A stretch of 64,000 nt of DNA, taken from NCBI GenBank assembly GCA_964036275.1, contig OZ038434.1, positions 890,560 to 954,559 on the forward strand. Direction: 5' to 3'. The notes beneath the pieces were generated by a model. It saw only the letters and a list, made by a program, of their open reading frames with translations. It did no database searches and had not been told where the DNA came from. This document shows positions 40,901 through 52,399 of this stretch, piece by piece; position 1 is the first letter of the stretch; every line of letters starts with the position of its first letter. The translations under genes and the position numbers were made by a program. Origin of the DNA: Litoditis marina (Eukaryota > Nematoda > Chromadorea > Rhabditida > Rhabditidae).

Positions 40901-42930
40901 AACAAAATAATCAGAAACGTTCACCCACTCGCTTATACTAGAAGTAGAAAACAGTCACGTAAAGTTAGCATTCTAATGAGGCGTCGTGCACTTTGACATT
41001 GCACGTTTCTGAGTTCTGCTGTGTTTAACATGTTTCACGTGACTGTTCACTGTGCAAATGACTATCAATGTAGTTACAGTTGTGGCTCAATGCAATTCGC
41101 CAAAGGCACAACTGTAATGTTTGCTCGGCCGCGTGATCTGTCCTTACTACGGCAGTTTGTAGTGTTTTGATTCGCCCCCCCTAAACTATTTGCGGCAGGC
41201 ATGAAAAATAATTGAAAGTCGGTTGAAAGTGGAACGGATGCTAAAAACATCGGCAAAAATATTGCGCTTCGGCACATACGGACCATGATCCATTTTTTCT
41301 CAAAAGTATTATGTTTTACGAACCGCTACCAGAATGAAGGAGAAAATGTTATGCTACATGTCAACTTAGAAATTTAATGCAGGTTATTGGTTCAATGCAG
41401 GTTAATGAATCAATGAAGACATTTGAAAATCTTTTTCCACTTTCAGTCGACTTGCCAATGGTTCAGTTGACCTTATTAATTGGCAGGTTCGTGTTGGATG
41501 TGGCGAGAACTACCGGTAGACTACTTTCCCCGACTTGTCAATGAACTCAACTGCAGAGAGAACGACTTCTGTCTCTCGGGTAGGCTAAATCAACCCATAT
41601 ATATATAATAGGGCTCGCTCGTTCCAAAGTAGGTGTTCTGTGTTGGTGGTTTGATTCCGTTGTTTCTCGTTGGGAACTCGTAAACTATGGCGTTTATCGA
41701 CATCAAACTACTAGACTTGGTCCCTCCCTATATGCTATATCATTCTTCTTGCGAGTGCACATAGAGATGATAAAGACTATATGATTTGGTTCAGGATGGG
41801 GCGAGTGCAAGCAGCAATACCGGAACATAGATGTGTTGAAGAGAGTTGGTGGCAGATGGGTTCCTACGGTGATCACCACGGGTTCGTGTTGCGACTGTCG
41901 GGTGAAGGCTGGCACTGAAATACACTCTCTCGTGGTGGGAGGGCGCAGAGTATAACCAACCGCAACAGAAAGGGGGAAGAAATCTTCTGAAGTGACTGAT
42001 TGAAAATGAAACTTTCTTCCACTGATATGTCTGTACGAGTAACAATTGCAACTGATGGAATTCGGTGAATAGCCCGTGGTTCTTTCTTGTATATGAGTAT
42101 TTTTTTAAAACCTACGATAATTTTAAAATATTACCCTTCCGCTTACGATATTATCCTGTTTGAGATGTTCAATGTTCAACAACACTTTCGACATAAATTA
42201 TGGAAGATAATGTTACGCTTTATCACATTTTTGTGTATGATTTGTTGTTATTTGATATTAAGGTGTTCATATGAATAAAATGTCAACTGAAAAAATGCAT
42301 CCTATTTGCTAACTGTTTCTTACGTATCGGAGAATTCCTATCGTGACTAGTACCATATATACTTGTCATGATAACACACAGTAGAAATTTGCATCTTCGA
42401 CTAAACGAGTGGTACAACTAAAAAAAAACAGGAGCAGAACATTATCAACTCTATCTGCTCTTCTTATAAAAAACCCTTGGAACCAATACTCAATTTATAA
42501 ATGAAACTAGGTTTCTAGAAGTTTTGAGGCGAGATTCCAAATTCACTTGGCAACAAGCTTCATAAGCTATTATAACAATAACAACAAAATTCTGCATGCT
42601 ACTTTGTTGTTATACTGCCCATGACTGAGCTGCTAAAAAAACAATAGAAACGACTGCATTCCTGTGCACGATAAATTTCTAATCAAATACTAAATTGAAC
42701 ATAGATCATAGAAATATCACAGACAAAATTGAAAGTGTGTAGAAAAAGTGCGGAAAAACCACGCGTATCAGCTAAAACTTTAGAATATACAAAAATTGAA
42801 ATGTAGGAGCACAAAAAACTACCTCTGAAATTAAAATAAAACTTACTCAGATAAATAAGATAATACGAGCAAAAAATAAAATTGAACACAAACATGTAAC
42901 AAAACCCCTGCATCAAATTATACCAGATGA
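40901..42930. other. Convergent intergenic stretch
   Basis: The stretch lies between the 3' ends of the secreted-protein and IMPACT genes. It holds one dispersed R1 repeat at 40940-41068. A short exon-like frame near 41453-41490 (acceptor TTTCAG, donor CAGGTTCGTG) has no partner. Nothing else is supported. Confidence 0.5.
40940..41068 (+). repeat. Dispersed ~120 bp repeat, family R1
   Basis: Clear copy: ACAGTCACGTAAAGTTAGCA at the left, GTTTCTGAGTTCTGCTGTGT in the middle, TTTCACGTGACTGTTC at the right. It is the closest match to the copy at 150-266. Confidence 0.7.
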
Positions 42931-45737
42931 CTATTTGTTATTATTCCGTTTGTCGAAGCCGTTTTGAGCCAAAATCTCCCTGCTCAGATTATTAATATGA
43001 CGGAAGCGATCTGGTCCTAGATGAATTCCGCCGTACCATCTGGTAACCACCACCTGAAATGCTATGGAATATATATGTTCAAGGCAATATCACACACAGA
43101 TGAGTGGTGTAAAGAAAGGTGAAGAAAGGTATGCAAGTATTCGATTAGTCCTTTGTAAAAGTAGTGTCTATAAAAATGCAGATTAGTCAAAGCGGCCGAA
43201 GCCAAGACGGTGAAAGGCAGAATTTTCTCTCGACGGACAGTAGGGATTTTGATCGAGTTCAAAATTTCGAACAGAGTTTCGAGTTCGACTTTAACAACAA
43301 AACCTTCACTACTTCACTTAGCTAATGTTCTGAGATACCTTGATATTATGAATGAGAGCTGAACTCACGATAACATTTTCAGCCCCCATTTTGTCGAGAA
43401 GATCCAACATTTTCGAACTAGCGCCCGTTTCCCCATCGTCTTCACAGTCGTGCATTCTGCAACATCAATATTCTCATCAAACTACAAAATTTTTAAAACA
43501 AAATCATTAGATTTGATTTATGTTCAATTTTGGAACGTGATGGAACGTGACACTTGTGCTTGTGAACAATGGAACTCGTGACTACGGTGCCCATAAAGTT
43601 CGAGCTAACCCTATTTGATACATTGTTTCTAAAACTCAAGTGTTTAATAGAAAACCTTGAAATGTTTGAACCGCTCGTGCCAGACGCGATTCCTTATAAT
43701 TGCAACTCAATGTTCAAGAAGCAACTGCTCTGCCCTGGGATGAGGGCACATTTAATCGGTTTTCCAAATCAAAAGGAAGAGAATGTCAAGATGCAAGAGA
43801 AACAAACCGGAATTCCTTCCCATTCCTCGTTTCTCTGATTCGCCAGGCAAATATGTTGTGGGTCGCCCGACTTATCTTATTATTCGATAACAACTGTCGC
43901 ATCACTTGCTCTACCTGAAACTACGAGAAAAAGTTTTACTGACTGTAAATACTCTGAAAACTGAAAGCACTTGAAATTAAGGTTCTAATGAATGTGATCG
44001 CGCTATTCTGGAGTGATGAAGTGTGTATGTACATAATTTATATCATAGGTAGGTAGGGCGACATTGTTGTGCACAGACATATAGTTTTTTTTAAATTAGG
44101 TGGTTTACTGAGGGATACACGGAAAACCCATTGCCATTCAAAAGGTCGCTCAAATTCAGGCATTTCCGGAAAATAGATGATGAAGGTGAGCATCCAACAA
44201 AGTCACTTCACGGTTGATTTATATCATTTTTCAGGAGCGCAAAGGTAGCAGAGCGATAAAAATCCACCTGCTCCGCTTGGTTACTTCTTCATAGAGATAG
44301 TAAATGCGAGAATGCAAGAAGTAAACAGTCATATACAATATACAACAGTTTAAAGGTGAATATTCTTAGAGTTTACCTGTTTCTTGCAAAATACATGGCA
44401 GAGGTGGGCTTGAAAATGGCTTTTTCTGTCCGAGAAAACTTCGCCGTGAAATATTTCTAATGTTTCTTGTTCCTCGTTGCCTGACAAAGAATCCGTGTCT
44501 GAAAGTAGTAGAAATGTCAAATCACATCGCTCACAGAGTATCTTCAAGCTTTAAGGTGTGACTATTCTACAGAGAGCAAAGCAACAAGTTGTTTGATTTG
44601 AATGAGCGGAGATCTTTCATAAAAATGGGCAACTTTTCTTCGATATTCGCGAATGAATTATTCCATTTTTATGACTCTAATACTTATTTCAAAAATGAAC
44701 ATAAACCCACTAGATAGTGAAACATTGGCCACGTTCTCTATTATTCCCGATGAACTATCGTCACATTCGCAATCTGAGGTGGAGACCGCTGTGGAAACAC
44801 TAGTAGCCAATTTCTGAAAAACAGAGTGTGAACCAAGCGTAGGACGAGTTTGTTGGATTGTTCATTGAATATCTTGTTTTTTCTTCAGAAGCGATTTTTT
44901 GAAGTGGCCATAATAGCCTAACGTAACCAATGGTGGACTGAACAAATATAACCTCATGTGCACGCGAAACTGTTCACATTCACATAGACCACACATGATG
45001 TGTGATGTATAGTAACTGACCTGAACGAAATCATTAATGAGTGCAATCCACGAGAACAGCACCGGCATTCCCATATTCTCGATATAACATTCGTTCAACG
45101 CATTGAACAACTCCAATCTTTCGTTCCCACTCAAACAAGGACCACTCAACTCGAAGATGGGCGGCTCACTGAAACATTTGAGAATAAGATCAAGAATACT
45201 TATTATACCGTCTACTGTGTGATTCGAAGTATGAAATGAAGTATGGTAAATACTTATTTAACACCAAAAGCACCTGAGACACAAAACAAGTGAAAGCGAG
45301 AGATTGAAAGAGGAGCTCCGTCTTAAGACTCTCCTTTTGATTAATTTTTAAACAATTTCAAGAATAATTGATTGTATTACCTTTTGCCCACTGAAACCTT
45401 ATTTGCAATATTTTTATATTCGTCCGCTAAACTCATCTTAACTGAAATTGAATCGCACTCTGAAGTCAGAAGGAAAACTGTTTCTCCGTGTCTCTATGTA
45501 GTAGAAAAGACAAAGGAAAGTTACACAAACGAAGCTACAATTCAAATGGACGTCAGACTCTGGTAGAATATGACGATACCTTTTGGGGTAGTTCTCTGGT
45601 AGATCAATCGTTAATCGAATATCCTGCTCGAACATCAGTTTTATCCTATTTTCTCCATCGTAGAACAATAGGTCAGGGTAAATGGATTCGATGACATTCA
45701 GCTCCTCTAACTGAGTTTCCCGAGCCTCCATTTTCAT
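42931..45737 (-). CDS. IMPACT: IMPACT homologue (RWD domain plus Impact/UPF0029 domain)
   Basis: Minus-strand exons 45580-45737, 45021-45168, 44711-44813, 44377-44498, 43808-43914, 43369-43456 and 42931-43053 join in phase into 282 residues. Residues 1-102 form an RWD domain (LNVIESIYPDLL, LPENYPKSEPPIF). A short acidic Ser-rich linker follows (CECDDSSSG). The Impact domain has HGEVFSDRKSHFQAHL, RATHNIFAWR, DCEDDGETGA and RWYGGIHLGPDRFRHI, all strongly conserved family motifs. IMPACT binds GCN1 and so restrains the kinase GCN2, keeping translation going when amino acids are scarce. The length is close to that of the family (about 320). The ATG follows a TTTTTTCAG acceptor by 19 nt; a second in-frame ATG is two codons on. 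All donors are ordinary except GTTTGT after 43808. Identification is firm. Confidence 0.95.
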
Positions 45738-46710
45738 TGCTCAACATGGAATCAGTCTGAAAAAATTCAATCTGGTAGAAGCACATTCACATGTAGATTG
45801 TGGAAGAAAGGAAGATAAACTGCACACACATAAAAAAGCATGCAATGTGGTGGTAGGCGGTAGTTCAAACGATAAATGTTTAACAGTTAACGCGTAGCAG
45901 AGCCGAATTATAATAAATCTGAAAAAAAAAAAACTGACTTCTTGTTACCATGTAAACCAAGATAACTGATGAAAATATCGATAATTTTCTCTGTAGTCGA
46001 TATATGGGTATGATGTACTACACATACTGAGGGTAGACAGAATGAGTGACAAAGCTGGCATTTATTCGCTATATTTTACCAATTACTAACTAGTTCAACT
46101 CTAATTAATTGTGTGTCTTTGGCATAAATACGATAGATATACATCATTTTTGTGATAATAGTAGGCAACAACTACATAAAATAAAAAGTAAAAAGGGCAG
46201 TAAACATCAAACTACAAGCCGCCGATCGATCGAACTTGTGCACGCGAAAAGCGATGCGCCACAGCGAAAATGTGTAAAACACACTTTAACGCTACATTGC
46301 GAATATTATAAACGGCCGTAATTTTTGGAAATTTTTAAACTCTATCTACTTTTTCCTGAAATAAAAGAGTTTCTTTGGTCGCATTTCAAGCACAAATGCT
46401 CTGTATGCAAATATGTACAATCATCTACTCAGGACAATTGTACGCACCACATCCATCCATGCCGCTCGTTATTTTTTTTATTCCCGAATACGAACCGACT
46501 CATACCGAATCACATGTGAACCTATATAGGATAGCTATCCTTCCCGAACCAAGTGGTTCGCAAAAGAACCGAATCTGTTGCCTATTCAATTTAGCACGTA
46601 ATCGAACCAAGCTCTCTCAGCTCAGTACTATAGTTCCCTTTCAATTTCAGTTCTGCATACTTTCTTGCTGTGGTATTCAGCACGTTTTCTTTAAATGTTT
46701 TTGTGTTCAG
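45738..46710. other. Divergent intergenic stretch (IMPACT / NAA50 promoters)
   Basis: The two genes are transcribed away from each other from this stretch of about 970 bp. No TATA box could be placed with confidence. Splice-acceptor-like sites lie at both ends: TTTTTTCAG before IMPACT and TTGTGTTCAG directly before the NAA50 start codon. No open frame here is convincing. Confidence 0.5.
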
Positions 46711-49700
46711 ATGGCTCCTGCAGTTGATGTCGCGGCAAGTTTGAGCGATTTGAACCTGAATGGAACTGGAGAAAAGAAGAAAGTAGCTGGTCGTTGCGAT
46801 ATGCAACTCGGAGATATCACTCATCACAATGTGCTGGTTAGTCTCCTTTTATGCTTCTCTCCCTCAATTTTTTTCCACTGATTGTGACACAGCGTTCTCG
46901 TCTACAGTTATTTGCGCGATTGAACTTGTATTGAGCTTCGTCCGTGAAGTTTTCGTGGTGGGACACTGTATCCCACTGCAATTTGGATTGGTCGGATCAC
47001 AAATTCGCTGCGTATCGGGCCTATTTTCACGCGAGTCATACGCGGAGCGTGTAAAATCGAAGACGCGACCGCGAGTTCGTTCTTTGCAAAAGCTGCAGTC
47101 GATAACACTGTGGTGAGTGCTCTGTGGGCATCCCGGCTCCCACACGCAGTCTCGAATTTCTCTCGATTCTATGTTAAAAATATTAAGTTGATTCACTTAA
47201 GATAGGAGGAAAGTTATTTACCATTTCGGGGAGTACTCGATCCCGGTCGGGCGCCGATGCGAATGGGGGCTCATTGAAGCTCTACCCTATCGCCCACACC
47301 GGAATTGAAGTGCGCGGGTTTAAACTTCAGTTTTCCGAATAGCCCTATTGATAAAATGTGGTGTTTTGGGAATCATTCATACTTCGCGTAGAGACTGTCA
47401 GTGGTTCAAATGTCCTACAAACGCTCTGTTTTCATAAACCAACAGTGAATTGTACGTTGGTTCAGCTGTTTCATCGGTGTTGTTTTCATAAAAACATTTT
47501 TACAGCAGTTGAAACGATTGAACCAGGCTGTCTTTCCGGTCACTTACAACGACAAGTTCTATACCGAGGTGAGTGTAATAAATCAAGCTATGTACATAGA
47601 CCTTCGATCGGGTGATTCGCGGAACTCCAAGCTATTTTTTTGCAAAAAGTAGGTTGCGGCAGTTTCTCGTAATACCCGCGGAGCGCCGGAAACAGCTAGC
47701 AAAGTCCGCGGAATGACCGCGTGTTAGTTGAGTATTTACGGCTTGTCAACAAAAGCTGTTTATAGTTTATCGAAAAATTCTACGTTGGCAAGACGCACAA
47801 CATCTGAGATATGAATCTTTGGAGGCTTTCCTTTCCTCGATACTCCAGAGTTTCTTCATCTACAATCTCATTCGTAGTATCACGTTATTCTGGTGTGTGT
47901 AGCGATAAATGTAATAGTAGGACTAGCGGATTGGTCTAGTATCTAGCTGTCAGCTCGGTGCCAGAGTCTGATCCTTTCCCTAGATTGATGTTTCTTAGGT
48001 AGGGCCATGATTATACTCTCAACCAGACAACTCTATTTCGGAGATTGTTGCTTCTAGGTAGTCACGGCAGGAAGTTTGGCGATGTTGGCCTATTTCAACG
48101 ATGTGGTTGTTGGTGCCGTCTGTTGTCGAGTGGACATGTATGAAGGACAGAAGTCACTGTACATCATGACCCTGGGAACACTCGCCCCTTATAGACAGTA
48201 AGTTTGCTGTAGAAGTTCTCATCACTAGATTTGTTGTGAGACTGTCGTTTCTATTTTCTGAATTCAACTAGTATCGAAAGAAATTACGCTTTACCTAGCT
48301 AGCTTCAAGTGAGTTCAAAAACGGGGAAGTTCGATTCAGTATCGGAGAAGAGACATCGGGACTCTGTCTCTAATCATGTCATTAATATTCTTTGAACATC
48401 CAACTTATTTCTGTCATGCTATGCAGAAAATTCCATCTTTCATTTGATGAATTTCGGTTCGTTCTAGACTGGGAGTGGGCGACCTTTTGTTGCAACACGT
48501 GTTCGATCTCAGCAAGGCCGACTCTTCCATTCACAACGTCTTCCTTCACGTACAGGTTGGACTAGTTTTTTTTTTTCTGTTTACGTCGTGTTTCATAATA
48601 TCTCATTATAAACATGCGCGATATATACTAAACCTCTATAGATATTTATTTTTGTTGTTACTCGAAAGTGCTGATATTAGCCAAAAATGACCGGAATTTC
48701 GAAGAAAGGAGGAGACCTCTATAGATATTTATTTTTAATGTTCACTGGAAAGTGCTGATATTAGCCAAAAATGACCGGAATTTCGAAAAAAGGAGGAGCC
48801 ACAGTTAGCGTAACGCAAAAGTCAGATTTGCTCAATTTAAATGAAATTATGTATACTTTTTTTTCAAAGTTTGGTTCAGGCATTACATATTACAAATTCC
48901 AATACGTTCGGTTTTATCGGAAAACTGAGTGTTTTGCTGTACTACAACAAAGTACAGTAGTTTTTATCTACGGCATCAGATGTTTTACGACAGATCTCTT
49001 GCCAGGAAGTCAGTTCCCAGTTACTAGCAAGAACACAAAAACAAAAAAAAACAGTTTTCTTCGGATAAGTATTTGTTTGGGGAGGGTCACGATTTTTATG
49101 GTACGCAGCTTGCACACCTTTTTAGTGGCTTCTTTGCTACTTTGCAAAACAAAGACTGGCTAATTGACCGCGCGCTGCCTGAGTAACCACGTAACCAGAC
49201 TTGTTTGTGTTGCGGAGATTTTCATGAATTGTCGATTGTTCCTACTCACTTCTTTGTAGATACGTTGAAGTAGGGAGTAGTGCATACGTGGTGTGACTTC
49301 GCTGTTCACAAAATCTAATTGAAAGTCAGGTTTAAGTGAGGTTTTCACTAGTAAATGCGACTATTGATACAATAGGGTTGTTCGAAATCCCGATTTCAAT
49401 GAAAAACGGATGATTCAATGAAGCAACCAACAAAGTCGCCCTTTGTTTGCAGTAGCGTTCACTACATCGAAATCAAATCCATATGGTTAATGTTCTTTAT
49501 CTACATATTGAAAGCGCAAAAATCCAAAAACTTTAACTATTTTCTATTTAAAAATTTGTTGAAATACCTTCTCGTAGTGAACACATATTCTGGTAAGTCA
49601 GACGCAAAGTGTAGCTGAAGTGAATGAAATGTTGGTCGAAAGTCGAAAGTATCAATCCCCGACCCCGTTTTCAGATAAACAACGACACTGCCCTCGCATT

Positions 49701-49800
49701 CTATAAGAAGTACGGGTTTGAGCAGGTGGGAATAGCGGAGAAATACTACAAGAGAATCGAACCCGACAACGCCTATATTCTTGTGAAGAACATGAAGTAA
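46711..49800 (+). CDS. NAA50: N-alpha-acetyltransferase 50 (NAA50, San)
   Basis: Exons 46711-46836, 47506-47568, 48058-48197, 48468-48555 and 49675-49800 give 180 residues. This GNAT-fold enzyme acetylates the N-terminus of proteins that begin with Met, works with the NatA complex, and is needed for sister chromatid cohesion in animals. Family motifs are plain: QLKRLNQAVFPVTYNDKFY, AVCCRVD, LYIMTLGTLAPYRQLGVG (the acetyl-CoA loop RQLGVG), NVFLHVQINNDTALAFYKKY and YYKRIEP. The N-terminus has about 25 extra residues (MAPAVDVAASLSDLNLNG) compared with the human enzyme, while the usual C-terminal tail is absent. The ATG begins at the base after a TTGTGTTCAG acceptor, so the 5' leader must be spliced or trans-spliced on. 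Intron 4 holds an 80-bp tandem duplication. Confidence 0.96.
48633..48798 (+). repeat. Tandem duplication of ~83 bp
   Basis: Two copies beginning CCTCTATAGATATTTATTTT and including CCAAAAATGACCGGAATTTC lie side by side in NAA50 intron 4, with a few differences. Confidence 0.85.
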
Positions 49801-50412
49801 ATCTGTATGGGACTTTTATGTTATTTGTTTGATTTGGTTTGTTGACCGACATTGTTTTGCGGCATATTGATCAGTGCATTGTTGTCGACAATTCATGCGA
49901 TCAGTGATGCTACCATCTTGTTTTTGCAACAGTTTCGTTTGAGATTTTTATCGATTTAATGAACCTTGTGTTATTTATCGCAGTCTCACATTTTTTCTTT
50001 TCTTTTTTGAACCATTACAAATCGTTTTTCGTATAAAGTGTTTGATTTTATGATATATATTGTTAGAAAATGTTTTGATATGGATTCTCTCAGTTCAATG
50101 GGTGGGCAAACAGGAATATCTACATGTTGTTTCATGAGAAATTATTGATTTTTGGCTTCTGGCTGAAAGTTGGACCCATTATGCGACCCTACCCGTGCTA
50201 AAAAGCTGGCACTATTTGATAATCCAAAATGTTCTTCACTTCATTATCATTTGAAAATTAATAACAGTTCTGCAATTACCCGAAAGCAAATATTGAACAA
50301 ATAACGGTGGGCACCAGGCTTCTGACCATGCTTTGTTGAGAACAAATTAGCATTCGTTGAAGAAAATGGTTCTGTGAAAAACATGAAAACCGTTAGACGG
50401 TTGGAGAAATTT

Positions 50413-50446
50413 TATATATATATATATATATATATCCCTTCTCTAC

Positions 50447-50502
<56 letters not shown>

Positions 50503-50520
50503 TGCCCTCATCTCTCTCTC
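50413..50520. repeat. (AT)n and (CT)n microsatellites
   Basis: A short AT run is followed by a 60-70 bp CT-rich run. Confidence 0.9.
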
Positions 50521-51486
50521 TTTGTTCTCTCAGTTCACTTGGTCACCATTTATTTGTCATCTTCTCTTTGATAGCTGTTGTCATTCGATAAGTGGTCCCA
50601 TTAACCACAGACTACCCTGTAAAAGCAAAGTTTCTGTTTTTTATTTATATCTGTCTGGTTTTCTTATCCCCCCCCCCCCCTCTCTTATTTTGATCGCTCT
50701 CTGTGGTTTAGAGAGCAAACTACAACTCACATAGGGTATCCAGGTATCCATATTTTGAACAAATACCAACTATGTTTTGATGTGCATTTGTTTGTACGTT
50801 TGCTGTTAATTGTTGTACAAACTCCGGTAATAGTGTTCGAGTACTTTAGTCATTTAATTTTCTTTTGGTATTCACCGGCGGTAATGAGATTGCAGAAATG
50901 TTGCCGTTACACAAGCCCGAGGGGCAATGGGCAACCTTATTAGTTTAATTACGTTATTTACAAATGTCAAGTATCAAACAACATACAATATAGTAGCAAA
51001 AAGCAAGCAAATTCAAAAATACTAAACTATGTGAGTAGATTGCGAACGCGAGAAGATGGCGAATCTATACCAGTTGTCTAGGAGTAATTTAAAATCCAAA
51101 GTGGCCTTGTTTTCAACTACATCAAGAGTCTTCCCACACACATTTCAGCAGAAATTCGTTTTGTTGAACTCTTTTCAGTAAAACATACTAGTCTTAGTTC
51201 TTTTCTACTCTTGCCACTTGTGGATCACCTGATTACTCGTTCGACGCTACTCCATAATTCTTAGTCATCCATCAGCCAATACAAATACAGTATACTATAA
51301 TTATGCCCCATTTCACTACCTTTGTGAGCTATACTTTTGTTTCGAGTTAATTCGTCTCTCCAATGAATAAATGATAGAACGAAGCGAATGTTGCCAGGGA
51401 AACTGTAATTTGATCAAATGCCTCCCATTTAAGGACATTTCAAGCGATCATACTCAGTTCGCACCAGGTGCGTAATGAACCCAACT

Positions 51487-51545
51487 TTTCTTTCACCTGT
51501 AGGGTTTATGTTGTCCAATCTCGCTGTGTTTGTAGTTTCATCCTA
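51487..51545 (-). repeat. Dispersed repeat, family R2
   Basis: Reverse-oriented copy with ATCTCGCTGTGTTTGTAGTT. Confidence 0.55.
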
Positions 51546-52399
51546 TCTCTTTTGGTCGGAATGTCAAAAAAAAACATCGTACTTGGTGGCGCCGTTCGTA
51601 AAAGCAAAATAATCTGGTTTTCGAGAGCAACGTCAAAATCCGGTAGACTGGCAAAGATGCCACCTTATCTGTATTGAGCATTATCTAATTGCTCCCCACA
51701 CCTTTTCACCTCTCACCTAAGAGCCCCGAAAGGTTCTCTAAGCATCCTCTGAGCAAGGGGGAGCAAGTAGAAATAGAAATTACAGGTATAACTGTTATTT
51801 CAAATGATTTGCATAATTAATAATGGAAATGCCTGCAGCAGCTTACACTTCTGGCATATCTCTTGTCAAATCCGTATTATTAGCAGCGAAAACCGGCTAA
51901 CATTGGATAACTAGGTAACTTGTCGCTAAATTGCAAGTTGCAACTGACTCAATATTATCTACTCTAATTTAGTATACTTTCTTGTTGCCGATAATTGGTT
52001 TCCATTTAGAAGTGATTGCTTCACTTCATTATACCCATCCGTATACACTGAGATTCGCAATTGAACATTCTGATGGAATACTGACATTTTATACTGATAA
52101 AGAAAGATATTCGATTTCAGAAATGTAAGATATCTTCCAGTTCTAGAGATAGTTCTCAATGATTTCCTCAACAACTTCATCATCGACGAGAGCCATTTTT
52201 ATCTATGTAATGTATGTCCACCACTCTTTGCACGGTTCAGTTCATGTGCACCTATTTTGCACCCAAGAAAACATGAAAATGTTCATTGAGTACTTTCCAT
52301 GTTAATTATATTCCTTACTGTCGTGTTGCACAATCATATGTCCACAACTTGGAAACAACCAACAATTCACGTGTTTCAGAGTTCCCATTAGAGTAAGCG

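Larger units (their letters stand above)
49801..52399. other. Intergenic stretch between NAA50 and the GST
   Basis: No exon is supported. The stretch contains an AT microsatellite at about 50413-50435 with an adjacent CT tract at 50449-50520, a poly-C run near 50670, and a reversed copy of repeat R2 at 51487-51545. The GST promoter should lie near the right end; a GTGTTTCAG acceptor ends at 52379. Confidence 0.5.

Noticed and set aside
41453..41492. Small exon-like piece with TTTCAG acceptor and CAGGTTCGT donor
   Set aside because: No partner exon in phase on either side.
46375..46881. 168-codon plus-strand frame that includes the first NAA50 exon
   Set aside because: The upstream part is noncoding leader read in frame; a TTGTGTTCAG acceptor ends directly before the NAA50 ATG, and the protein family starts after it.
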